Positions 7,647 to 15,793 of a stretch of 29,390 bases of DNA are shown here, piece by piece (positions within the stretch are counted from its first letter, which is position 1; each line of letters opens with the position of its first letter). A model generated the notes under the pieces. The model saw nothing but the letters and a program-made list of their open reading frames with translations, searched no databases and was not told the origin of the DNA. Position numbers and translations under genes: made by a program. This DNA is from DASZHJ01 sp035507155 (lineage in GTDB: Bacteria; Pseudomonadota; Alphaproteobacteria; ATCC43930; CGMCC-115725), in NCBI GenBank assembly GCA_035507155.1, contig DATJOK010000140.1:1-29390 (forward strand), read 5' to 3'.

Positions 7647-8267
7647 TCACTGCTCGATGGCGCCGCACCAGCCCGGCAGGTAATCGGCCTCCTCGCTCTT
7701 TGCGAGCGCGAGGGCATTCTCCACGGCACCCTCGAAATCCCGTTCGACCGCCTTGCGCTTCAGCCGCCGGCGCAGGAAGTCGGCCCAGAGAAACTCGCTG
7801 AATGGTGTCGTGTCCTTGGCGAAGCCGCCGACGCGGCGCAACTCGCCGGCGAGCGAGCGGAAGGGATCGTCGACCAGATCCTTCACCGATGTCGGGATGT
7901 CCTCATAGCTCCGCCGCCGCCCCCGGTCGTCGAAGGGGTGCATCCAGCTGTGATTGTCGAGCACGACCCAGAAGGCGTCGCGCTCCAAGCGATCCAGCTT
8001 GGCGATCACGGAGACGAGGATATCCTTCACCCCCTCCTCGTGGAGCGCGCGCGCCAGATGGTGATGGTCGATGACATAGTATCGGCCCTTGGGCCCGAGG
8101 ATCACCGGTATCATGTGCCGACCGAGAAACTCCGCGCCTTTCTCGCCTTTCCTGATGCGCCATGCCTTGCGCTTGGCCTCGACCTCGCGCATGCCGACGG
8201 TGATCTGAGTCGGACGCAGATCGTCGATCGCCACCGGATGCAGAATGGGCTCACGGACCGCAACCAT
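7647..8267 (-). CDS. ParB-like nuclease-fold protein (ParBc_2 type)
   Basis: A 206-residue protein that resembles the stand-alone putative ParB-like nuclease family (ParBc_2) rather than the chromosome-partitioning ParB. It opens ILHPVAIDDLRPTQITVGM with a following basic helix. The core strand is YYVIDHHHLARALHEEG, with His68-70 where partition ParB has its CTP-binding GxxR motifs. WVVLDNHSWMHPFDDRG follows. There is no helix-turn-helix and no parS-like gene context. ATG 8267 has a strong ribosome site (AGAGGGGG about 5 nt upstream). It lies between the MFS gene (80 bp upstream) and the YeeZ-like gene. Enzymatic activity in this family is unproven to my knowledge. Confidence 0.82.
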   Translation of the reverse strand: MVAVREPILHPVAIDDLRPTQITVGMREVEAKRKAWRIRKGEKGAEFLGRHMIPVILGPKGRYYVIDHHHLARALHEEGVKDILVSVIAKLDRLERDAFWVVLDNHSWMHPFDDRGRRRSYEDIPTSVKDLVDDPFRSLAGELRRVGGFAKDTTPFSEFLWADFLRRRLKRKAVERDFEGAVENALALAKSEEADYLPGWCGAIEQ

Positions 8268-8347
8268 GGATTCCCCCTCTGAGAGCTGGCGCGGGAAAGT
8301 CAGCCCGGAGGCTAACGGAAGCCGGCGACGGAGGGAAACCGGGCCCG

Positions 8348-9697
8348 CTAATCCGCCGGTGCCGGCATCGGCTCATTTTCCAGCGCCTGCGTCAGCGCGC
8401 CCTGGCGCCAGCGCGCCCAAGCCCAGAGCGCGACGCAGATCAGGGCGCCGGCGGCGAGCGGCAAGCGGAGGCCGAATTGAGAGGAAAGCAGGCCCATCGT
8501 CAGCGCGTTCATCGCCGGTCCGCCGCGGAAGATCATGCCGTAGAGGCCCATGACGCGGCCGCGCATGGTCGGTGCCACCGCGGTCTGCACCAGGGTCTGC
8601 GCGGCGATGCCGGTCACCACCAGTCCGGCGCCAGCGACGAAGAGGCAGGGGAGCGCCAGCCAGAAGATGTCGGTGGCGGTGAAGCCGACCAGCGCCACCG
8701 CGATCAGGAGCGTGTGCGTCACCACCAGGCCGGTCAGGTGCCCGACCGGCCGGCGCAGCACCATCCAGAGTCCGCCCGACATGGCGCCGAGACCGGTCGA
8801 CGCCACCAGGCCGAAGAAGCCCTGCGGCCCCACATGGAAGACTGCGCCGGCAAAGCCCGAGAGCAGCTCGATGAAGCCGCGCGCCGCCAGCGAGCTCGCC
8901 GCGAAGAGACCCATCATCGGCCCGATGCCGGGATGGCGGATGACATAGAGATAGCCCTCCAGCGTCTCCGCCAGCATGCGGCGCCGATGGGCGATCACCT
9001 GGCCCTCGCCGGCAACGCGGCCGATGCGGTGGAGCGAGACCAGGAAGGCGACATAGGTGACGGCATTCAAGGCGAAGGCGAGCGAGATGCTGCCGAGCGC
9101 CGTCACCGCCGCTGCCACCAGCGGACCGGCGAAACGCGCATTGTTGAAGACGATCGAGTTGATTGCTACTGCGGAGGGCAGGGTCTCGCGATCGACCAGG
9201 CTCGGAATGAGCGCCAGCCGCGCCGGCTGATTCATCGCGTTGACCGCGCCCAGCGTCACCGTCAACAGGAACAGCGACCAGATGTCGATGATGCCGGTGG
9301 CGGTGAACACGGCGAGCGCGATCGCCTGCGCCATGGCAATCACCTGGGTGACGCGGATCACCGCCACGCGGTCGTAGCGGTCGGCGAGGGAGCCCGCGAC
9401 CGGGCTCAGAACCATCACCGGGAAGAGGTCGGCAAAGGCCACCAGGCCTAGCCAGGTGCCGGAATGGGTCAGCTCCCAGGTGAGCCAGCTCGCCGCCACC
9501 CGCTGCAGCCAAGTGCCGACGAGCGAGATCGCGTTCCCCACCGTGTAGATGCGGTAGTTGCGATTGCTGAGCGCCCGCACGACATTGCCGAAGCCGCTCG
9601 CCCTAGCCGTCCCCACGACCGCCCCGCCCGAGGTGAAGAAGGCCGCCCCGGGAGCGGGCCGCCCGCACTCGGAAATGTTACCAGAGCCTGCTCGCAT
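8348..9697 (-). CDS. Major facilitator superfamily transporter (MFS_3-like exporter)
   Basis: A 449-residue inner-membrane protein with about 12 hydrophobic helices. The N-terminal half has NYRIYTVGNAISLVGTWLQ, then SPVAGSLADRYDR, which is the MFS loop 2-3 motif (GxLADRxxR). NQPARLALIPSLVDRETL is typical of the enterobactin-exporter-like MFS_3 group. The C-terminal half includes MRGRVMGLYGMIFRG. The family moves siderophores, drugs or macrolides out by proton antiport; the substrate here is not known. The first 35-40 residues are polar and unlike relatives. A GTG at 9616..9614 (residue 28) is a plausible alternative start. It diverges from the RND adaptor with 187 bp between. Confidence 0.88.
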   Translation of the reverse strand: MRAGSGNISECGRPAPGAAFFTSGGAVVGTARASGFGNVVRALSNRNYRIYTVGNAISLVGTWLQRVAASWLTWELTHSGTWLGLVAFADLFPVMVLSPVAGSLADRYDRVAVIRVTQVIAMAQAIALAVFTATGIIDIWSLFLLTVTLGAVNAMNQPARLALIPSLVDRETLPSAVAINSIVFNNARFAGPLVAAAVTALGSISLAFALNAVTYVAFLVSLHRIGRVAGEGQVIAHRRRMLAETLEGYLYVIRHPGIGPMMGLFAASSLAARGFIELLSGFAGAVFHVGPQGFFGLVASTGLGAMSGGLWMVLRRPVGHLTGLVVTHTLLIAVALVGFTATDIFWLALPCLFVAGAGLVVTGIAAQTLVQTAVAPTMRGRVMGLYGMIFRGGPAMNALTMGLLSSQFGLRLPLAAGALICVALWAWARWRQGALTQALENEPMPAPAD

Positions 9698-9813
9698 GAC
9701 GCCTGGACAAAACAGGAGCAGCTGCCATTCATCGCGGCAGTATGAGACATTTGCCGCTGGGGGATGCGGGCGGCAGGGATTGGCGTATAGTGATAATTAA
9801 TCTGGCCTTCGTA

Positions 9814-9819
9814 TATAAT
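9814..9819 (+). promoter_or_regulatory. Possible -10 element in front of the RND operon
   Basis: A perfect TATAAT sits 65 bp before the adaptor ATG, in the most AT-rich stretch (about 9785-9820) of this divergent gap. No good -35 lies 16-18 bp upstream (TGATAA or neighbours), so the promoter call is weak. The gap could equally serve the MFS gene on the other strand. Beyond this I see nothing but GC-rich sequence between 9698 and 9884. Confidence 0.4.
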
Positions 9820-9884
9820 GCACTGCAATATCGGGGGACGGTCAGCGGCACCGGGCCGGGCGCCGGGGCGGCGGTAACTCTCAC

Positions 9885-11042
9885 ATGAAGCGCGTTCTCA
9901 TCGCGATTGCGTTCCTGGTCGTGGTCGCCGTCGGTGGCGTCGGTTACCAGGCCTTCGTCCTGAAGGCGGCGGAGACGCCGGCGAAGGCTGCCGACACGAC
10001 GCCGGCGGTGCCGGTCGTGGTGGCGCCGGTGGAGCGCGCGGCAATCCCGGTGCGCATCGACGCCATCGGCACCGTGCAGCCGATCGCTTCCGTGGCGGTG
10101 AAGTCCCGCGTCGACGGCCAGATCGCCGAGGTGAAGATCGCCGACGGTCAGAGCGTCAAGGCGGGGGATGTCCTCTTCATCCTCGACACCCGCTCGGCGC
10201 TCGCCCAGCTCAAGCAGGCGGAGGCCAATCTCGCCCGCGACCGCGCGCAGCTCGAGAACGCCAAGCGCGATGTCGCGCGCTTCAAGCCGCTCACCGAGAA
10301 AGAGTTCGTCTCGCGTCAGCAGTTCGACCAGGTGAGCACGACGGCGGCGACGTCGGAGGCGAACACGCTTGCCGACCAGGCGGCGGTCGACAATCTCCGC
10401 GTGCAGCTCAGCTACTACACCATCACCTCGCCGATCGACGGTCGCGTCGGCGTGATCTCGCTCAAGGCCGGCAACGCGGTGAAGGCGAACGACACCATCT
10501 CGCTCGTCCTCATCAATCAGATGAAACCGATCTATGTGAGCTACGCGGTGCCGCAGCGCGAGCTGCCTGGCATCCGCGCCGCGCTCGCCGCCGGCAAGGT
10601 GCCGGTCTCCGCGCTCGCGCCCTCGGACCCCGCCGGTCCGGTCAATGGCCGCCTCGACGTCATCGACAACCAGATCGACGCCACCACCGGCACCATCTCG
10701 CTCAAAGCCGTGTTCGAGAATGCCAATGAGCGGCTCTGGCCCGGCGAGTTCGTCAACGTGCAGACGACGCTCAGCACCGACCCCAACGCGATCGTGGTGC
10801 CCGCCTCGGCGATCCAGGTCGGCCAGAACGGCAGCTATTGCTACGTCGCGAAGAGCGACAACACCGTCGAATACCGTCCCGTCGCCGTGAGCCGCACCGT
10901 CGACGGCCGGAGCGTCATCGAAAAAGGCCTCGCGGAAGGCGAGCGCGTGGTCACCGACGGCCAGCTCCGCCTCACCAACGGCAGCAAGATCCAGATCCGC
11001 ACCACAGCCGAGCCGACGCAGAAGGCGGAGCGCGCAACGTGA
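9885..11042 (+). CDS. RND efflux periplasmic adaptor (membrane fusion protein)
   Basis: A 385-residue adaptor linking an RND pump to an outer-membrane channel. Residues 1-30 are a membrane-anchor or signal helix. A half lipoyl motif (VKSRVDGQIAEVKIADGQSVKAGDVLFILD) is followed by a short alpha-hairpin about 100-165 (QLKQAEANLARDRAQLENAK) and the second half lipoyl ITSPIDGRVGVISLKAGN. A beta-barrel and membrane-proximal domain end the protein (PANAIQ-like region and EGLAEGERVVTDGQ). It resembles MdtA/AcrA-type adaptors. No lipobox Cys is present, so it is probably anchored by the helix. Its TGA overlaps the GTG of the permease as GTGA. No local regulator gene (TetR, MarR or two-component) accompanies it. 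Substrate unknown. Confidence 0.92.
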   Translation: MKRVLIAIAFLVVVAVGGVGYQAFVLKAAETPAKAADTTPAVPVVVAPVERAAIPVRIDAIGTVQPIASVAVKSRVDGQIAEVKIADGQSVKAGDVLFILDTRSALAQLKQAEANLARDRAQLENAKRDVARFKPLTEKEFVSRQQFDQVSTTAATSEANTLADQAAVDNLRVQLSYYTITSPIDGRVGVISLKAGNAVKANDTISLVLINQMKPIYVSYAVPQRELPGIRAALAAGKVPVSALAPSDPAGPVNGRLDVIDNQIDATTGTISLKAVFENANERLWPGEFVNVQTTLSTDPNAIVVPASAIQVGQNGSYCYVAKSDNTVEYRPVAVSRTVDGRSVIEKGLAEGERVVTDGQLRLTNGSKIQIRTTAEPTQKAERAT

Positions 11043-14000
11043 GCATGCCGGAGAGCTGTATCCGGCGGCCGGTGATGACCACACTGGTCATGATGGCGTT
11101 CGTGATCTTCGGCCTGTTCAGCTACCGCCTGCTGCCGGTGGCGGCGTTGCCGCGCGTCGACTTTCCGACCATCGTGGTCTCGGCGGACCTGCCGGGTGCC
11201 AGCGCGGAGACCATGGCCTCCTCAGTCGCGACGCCGCTGGAGAAGCAGTTCTCCACCATCGCCGGCGTCAACTCGATCGTCTCCACCAGCGGCCAGGGCG
11301 TCACCACCATCACGCTGCAGTTCGATCTCAACCGCAACATCGACGGCGCCGCCCTCGACGTGCAGTCGGCGATGACGACAGCGGCGAAGAAGCTGCCGGT
11401 GGAGATGACGACGCCGCCTTCCTTCCAGAAGGTCAACCCGGCCGACCAGCCGGTGCTGTTCCTGGTGCTGAGCTCCGCGACCCAGCCGCTCTCGACCGTC
11501 GACGAGTACGCCGAGACGCTGATCGGCCAGCGCGTCTCGCAGCTCTCCGGCGTCGCGCAGGTGCAGGTGTTCGGCGCGCAGAAATACGCCGTGCGTATCC
11601 AGGCCAATCCGGAGGCGCTCGCCGCCAAGGGCATCGGCCTCGCCGATCTGCAGAACGCGATCGCCGCGGCGAACTCCAGCACGCCGGTGGGCCAGCTCTC
11701 CGGCCCCAGCCAGAGCTTCACCATCGACGCCCCGACCGGCCTCAATGAGGCGGCGCACTACCGCGACCTCGTGGTCGCCTACAGGAACGGCGCGCCGGTG
11801 CGGCTGCGCGAGGTGGCGAAGGCGATCGACAGTGTCGAGAATGACAAGATCGCCGGTTGGCTCAACGGCACTCGCTCGATCATCCTCGCCGTGCTCCGCC
11901 AGCCCGACGCCAACACTGTCGAGGTGGTGGACAGCGTCAAGGCGCTGGTGCCGATCTTCCGCGAGCAGATCCCGCCCTCGGTCGACCTCAAGGTGCTGAA
12001 CGACCGCTCGCTCTCGATCCGGCAGTCGGTGAGCGACGTCCGCTTCACCCTGGCGCTCACCGTGGCGCTGGTGGTGATGGTGATCTTCCTCTTCCTGCGC
12101 AACGTCACCGCCACCATCATCCCGGCGCTGGCGCTCCCCGTCTCGGTGATCGGCACCTTCGCCGGCATGTACGTGATGGGCTATTCCGTCGACAATCTGT
12201 CGCTGCTGGCGCTGACGCTGTCGGTGGGCTTCGTGGTCGACGACGCCATCGTCATGCTGGAGAACATCGTCCGCCACATCGAGAACGGCGAGCGCCCCTT
12301 CGAGGCGGCGCTCAAGGGCTCTCGCGAGATCGGCTTCACCATCATATCGATCACCCTCTCGCTAGTGGCGGTCTTCATCCCCGTGCTGTTCATGGGCGGC
12401 GTGGTCGGCCGCGTCTTCCGCGAGTTCGCGGTCACCATCAGCATGACCATCCTGATCTCGGGCCTGGTCTCGCTGACACTGACGCCGATGCTGTGCTCGC
12501 GGCTCCTCAAGCCGCATCAGCCGGACGAGAAGCATGGCGTGCTCTACCGCATGACCGAGGCGGGGTTCCAGGCGGTGATCGCCGGCTACGCCTGGGGGCT
12601 GCGCCAAGTGCTGGCGCACAAGTTCTTCACCCTGATGGTGACGTTCGGCACGCTCGGCCTCAGCCTGTGGCTCTACGTCATCGTTCCCAAGGGCTTCTTC
12701 CCGATCGAGGACACCGGCCTGATCTTCGCCTTCACAGAGGCGGCGCAGGACATCTCCTTCGAGGGCATGGCGGCGCACCAGAAGGAGGTGGCGGCGATCA
12801 TCAAGGCCGATCCCGCGGTGCAGGACATCAACTCCTTCATCGGCGCCACCGGCTTCAGCCCGTCGCTCAACCTTGGCCGCATGTTCGTGACGCTGAAGCC
12901 GCTGGACGAGCGCAAGCTATCGGTGCTCGACATCATCCAGCGCCTGCGCCGCGAGGTCGCCGGCGTCCCCGGCATGAAGGTGTTCTTCCAGCCGATCCAG
13001 AACATCCAGCTCGGCGGCCGCCTCTCCAAGAGCCTCTACCAATACACGCTGCAGGACGGCAACATCGACGAGCTCTACAAGCTCGCGCCGATCATGCAAG
13101 AGAAGATCGGTGCCTTGCCGGGCTTCCAGGATGTGACCTCGGATCTGCAGCTGCAGAACCGCCAGGTGTCGATCGATTTCGATCGCGACAAGATGGCGCA
13201 ATTCGGCCTCACCGCCGACCAGGTGAGGAATGCGCTCTACAGCTCGTTCGGGACGCGGCAGATTTCCACCATCTACATGCCCTCGAACGAGTATGAGGTG
13301 ATCCTGGAGAGCGATCCGGCCTATCAGCGGGACCCGTCAGACCTTTCCAAGATCTATGTGCGCGCCGCCACCGGCCAGATGGTGCAGCTCGACGCCTTCG
13401 CCACCCTCCGCCAGTCGGTCGGCCCAGTGACGGTGAACCACCAGGGCCAGCTGCCGTCGGTGACCATCTCCTTCAACTTGGCGCCCGGCGTCTCGCTCGG
13501 CGAGGCGGTGAATGCGATCGGCCGGCTTGAGCACGAGGTCAACCTGCCGGTGACCGTCGCCACCAGCTTCCAGGGCAACGCCCAGGTGTTCCAGGATTCC
13601 CTCAAAGGCCAGGGCTTGCTGCTGTTGGCGGCGGTGATCGTCATCTACATCGTGCTAGGCATCCTCTACGAGAGCTTCATCCATCCGGTCACCATCCTCT
13701 CCGGCCTGCCCGCGGCGGGCCTCGGCGCCATCTTGACCTTGATGCTGTTCAAGCAGGACCTGAGCGTCATCGCCATCATCGGCATCGTCATGCTGATCGG
13801 CATCGTGAAGAAGAACGCGATCATGATGATCGACTTCGCGATCGAGCAGCAGCGGAGCGGCGATACCACGCCGGAGAAGGCGATCTACCAGGCCTGTCTG
13901 CTGCGCTTCCGGCCGATCATGATGACGACCATGGCAGCGATCATGGGCGCGCTGCCGATCGCGCTCGGCAGCGGCGCCGGCTCCGAGCTGCGCCGGCCGC

Positions 14001-14173
14001 TCGGCCTCGCGGTGGTGGGCGGCCTCATCGTCTCCCAGAGCCTGACGCTCTTCATCACGCCGGTTATCTACGTCTATCTGGAGCGCCTGCGGCACGCCTT
14101 CTCGCATCCGGCGTCGGCCGACGCGGCCGAGGCGATCGCGGAGCGGCATGTTCCCGCAGCGCCCGGGGAATAG
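11039..14173 (+). CDS. RND multidrug efflux permease (MdtB/MdtC-like)
   Basis: A 1,044-residue inner-membrane proton/drug antiporter. Read from GTG 11039 it begins VSMPESCIRRPVMTT, lining up with the usual M-N-L-P-E-L-C-IRRPV start of relatives; ATG 11045 is the only alternative. Helix 1 is followed by the large porter domain, helices 2-6, a second porter domain, and helices 8-12. The proton relay is intact: D401/D402 in GFVVDDAIVMLEN and K924/K925 in GIVKKNAIMMIDFA, matching AcrB D407/D408 and K940. MPSNEY, NHQGQLPSVTISFNLAPG and GILYESFIHP are typical of the HAE1 group, closest in feel to MdtB/MdtC. The start overlaps the adaptor stop as GTGA. No TolC-like gene is linked, so an outer-membrane partner must be encoded elsewhere. 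Confidence 0.95.
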   Translation: MSMPESCIRRPVMTTLVMMAFVIFGLFSYRLLPVAALPRVDFPTIVVSADLPGASAETMASSVATPLEKQFSTIAGVNSIVSTSGQGVTTITLQFDLNRNIDGAALDVQSAMTTAAKKLPVEMTTPPSFQKVNPADQPVLFLVLSSATQPLSTVDEYAETLIGQRVSQLSGVAQVQVFGAQKYAVRIQANPEALAAKGIGLADLQNAIAAANSSTPVGQLSGPSQSFTIDAPTGLNEAAHYRDLVVAYRNGAPVRLREVAKAIDSVENDKIAGWLNGTRSIILAVLRQPDANTVEVVDSVKALVPIFREQIPPSVDLKVLNDRSLSIRQSVSDVRFTLALTVALVVMVIFLFLRNVTATIIPALALPVSVIGTFAGMYVMGYSVDNLSLLALTLSVGFVVDDAIVMLENIVRHIENGERPFEAALKGSREIGFTIISITLSLVAVFIPVLFMGGVVGRVFREFAVTISMTILISGLVSLTLTPMLCSRLLKPHQPDEKHGVLYRMTEAGFQAVIAGYAWGLRQVLAHKFFTLMVTFGTLGLSLWLYVIVPKGFFPIEDTGLIFAFTEAAQDISFEGMAAHQKEVAAIIKADPAVQDINSFIGATGFSPSLNLGRMFVTLKPLDERKLSVLDIIQRLRREVAGVPGMKVFFQPIQNIQLGGRLSKSLYQYTLQDGNIDELYKLAPIMQEKIGALPGFQDVTSDLQLQNRQVSIDFDRDKMAQFGLTADQVRNALYSSFGTRQISTIYMPSNEYEVILESDPAYQRDPSDLSKIYVRAATGQMVQLDAFATLRQSVGPVTVNHQGQLPSVTISFNLAPGVSLGEAVNAIGRLEHEVNLPVTVATSFQGNAQVFQDSLKGQGLLLLAAVIVIYIVLGILYESFIHPVTILSGLPAAGLGAILTLMLFKQDLSVIAIIGIVMLIGIVKKNAIMMIDFAIEQQRSGDTTPEKAIYQACLLRFRPIMMTTMAAIMGALPIALGSGAGSELRRPLGLAVVGGLIVSQSLTLFITPVIYVYLERLRHAFSHPASADAAEAIAERHVPAAPGE

Positions 14174-15032
14174 CGCCACGCTTCGATCCGTCCTGGTTCT
14201 GGCCGGTCTGCTCGTCGCCGGCCTGATCGCGCCACCGGCGATCGCGGCGTCGGAACAGAAACCTCCACCCGCGCAGCAGAAGCCGCCGCCCCCGCCGCCG
14301 GAAAACCCCGAACAGTCCTACGAGCGCTGCATGAGCCTGGCGGCAGAGCATCCGGAACAGGCCTTCGCCCAGGCGATCCAATGGCGCAACCACGGCGGCG
14401 GCTACGCGGCGGAGCATTGCGAGGCGGCCTCGCTCTATGGGCTCCGGCAATACGACGAGGCGGCGCGCCGCCTGCACGACATCGCCGCCAGCAACACCGC
14501 CGCGGCGCCGGAAGTGCGCGTCCAGGCCTATGACCAGGCGGCGCAGGCCTGGATCATGGCGCAGCAGCCGAAAGAGGCACGCACCGAATACGACGCCGCG
14601 CTGAAGCTCGCGCCCAAGGACATTCGGCTGCTGCTGGGTCGCGCCGAGGCCGATGGCCTCTCACGCGACTACTGGTCGGCGCTCGACGACCTCAACGCGG
14701 TGCTGGACATCGACCGCAAGAACGCTGAGGCGCTGGTGCTGCGCGCCGCCGCCTATCGCCACGTGGACGCGATCGATCTGGCGGCCGACGATGCCAACCG
14801 CGCCGTGACGCTGTCGCCCAAATTCCCCGACGCCTATCTGGAGCGCGGCGCCATTGCCGCCGCCAAGGGCGACTATCCCGGCGCGCGCAAGGACTGGGAC
14901 AAGGTGCTGGAGCTGGCGCCCGACAGCTATTCGGCGGAGCAGGCGCGGGAGAACCTCACCGAGCTCGACAAGATCGCGCCAGCCGGGGCGGCCGCACCGG
15001 CGCCGCCGGCGAAACCTCCCGCCAAGAAGTGA
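14148..15032 (+). CDS. Secreted tetratricopeptide-repeat protein
   Basis: A 294-residue protein with a signal peptide (hydrophobic core about 13-28, cleavage probably after AIAA near residue 33). A Pro/Gln-rich linker, including a run of six prolines, follows at about 36-52. A helical region from about 55 holds several TPR-like units, best seen as AEADGLSRDYWSALDDLNAVL, EALVLRAAAYRH and YLERGAIAAAKGDYPGARKDW. The tail is Ala/Pro/Lys-rich. TPRs bind partner proteins; this one should act in the periplasm, partner unknown. It overlaps the permease gene by 26 bp in another frame, with GGAG (14140-14143) 4 nt before the ATG, so it is probably translated with the pump. Its stop touches the convergent GST stop, the two forming TGATCA (15030-15035). 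Confidence 0.82.
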   Translation: MFPQRPGNSATLRSVLVLAGLLVAGLIAPPAIAASEQKPPPAQQKPPPPPPENPEQSYERCMSLAAEHPEQAFAQAIQWRNHGGGYAAEHCEAASLYGLRQYDEAARRLHDIAASNTAAAPEVRVQAYDQAAQAWIMAQQPKEARTEYDAALKLAPKDIRLLLGRAEADGLSRDYWSALDDLNAVLDIDRKNAEALVLRAAAYRHVDAIDLAADDANRAVTLSPKFPDAYLERGAIAAAKGDYPGARKDWDKVLELAPDSYSAEQARENLTELDKIAPAGAAAPAPPAKPPAKK

Positions 15033-15701
15033 TCAGAAATCGAGATCGGCGTAGTGCTTCGGCGGTGGCGCGCCGGGAATATGATCCGCCAGCAGCGGCC
15101 GGAAGCTCGGCCGCGACTTGATGCGCGCATACCATTCCTTGGTGGGCTCGTGCTCGTCCCAGGGCACGTCGCCGAGATAGTCGAGCGTCGAGAGATGCGC
15201 CGCCGCAGTGATGTCCGCCATGGAGAAATGATCGCCGGCGAGCCAGCGCCGCCGCTCCACCAGGAAGGTCACGTACTCCAGGTGATAGCCGAGATTGGAT
15301 TTGCCGGCGCGGATCGCGCTGGAATTCGGCTCGCCCAGCCCCAGGAAGCGCTTCATCATCTTCTCGCCGACCAGATTCTCGGTCACCTCATGGTTCATCT
15401 TGCCGTCGAACCAGGCGGTGAGCCGTCGCACCTCCGCGCGGTCGACCGGGTTGATCCCCATCAGCAGCTTGTCGCGATAGACCTCGTCGAGGAACTCGGC
15501 GATGGCGCCGGCGTCCGCCAGCACCGTGCCGTCGGGCTCGATCAGCACCGGCACGTCGCCCGCCGGATTGAGCGCCAGGAACTCCGCCCGGCGCTCCCAG
15601 GTCTTCTCGACCTTCATGGTGAAATCGAGGTTCTTCTCCTTGAGAACGACGCGGATCTTGCGGGAGAAGGGTGACAGCCAGAGGTGATAGAGCAGGCGCA
15701 T
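15033..15701 (-). CDS. fzlA: GST-fold protein, probably FzlA-like
   Basis: A 222-residue glutathione S-transferase fold. The thioredoxin half opens MRLLYHLWLSPFSRKIRVVLKEKNLDF, with VEKTWERRAEFLALNPAGDVPVLI and ADAGAIAEFLDE. The helical half has FLVERRRWLAGDHFSMADITAAAH. It ends PPPKHYADLDF. This opening and tail match what I recall of FzlA, the alphaproteobacterial GST relative that binds FtsZ and helps control constriction, rather than a detoxifying GST. That identification is from memory. An ordinary GST cannot be ruled out. ATG 15701 gives the expected beta-strand start. It follows gltB by 92 bp on the same strand. Its stop directly abuts the stop of the TPR gene. Confidence 0.8.
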   Translation of the reverse strand: MRLLYHLWLSPFSRKIRVVLKEKNLDFTMKVEKTWERRAEFLALNPAGDVPVLIEPDGTVLADAGAIAEFLDEVYRDKLLMGINPVDRAEVRRLTAWFDGKMNHEVTENLVGEKMMKRFLGLGEPNSSAIRAGKSNLGYHLEYVTFLVERRRWLAGDHFSMADITAAAHLSTLDYLGDVPWDEHEPTKEWYARIKSRPSFRPLLADHIPGAPPPKHYADLDF

Positions 15702-15793
15702 GACCGCGCCAGTCTAGCGCAGTCGCCGCCGGGATGCAGCGATTGCGAGAGCGGGCGGCGCCATTCGCCCGCCCCGTCCCCGCCCGCTGTGGC

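Noticed and set aside
15751..15772. GCGGGCG/CGCCCGC hairpin between gltB and the GST gene
   Set aside because: No U-run follows on the minus strand, and GC-only palindromes are expected by chance here.
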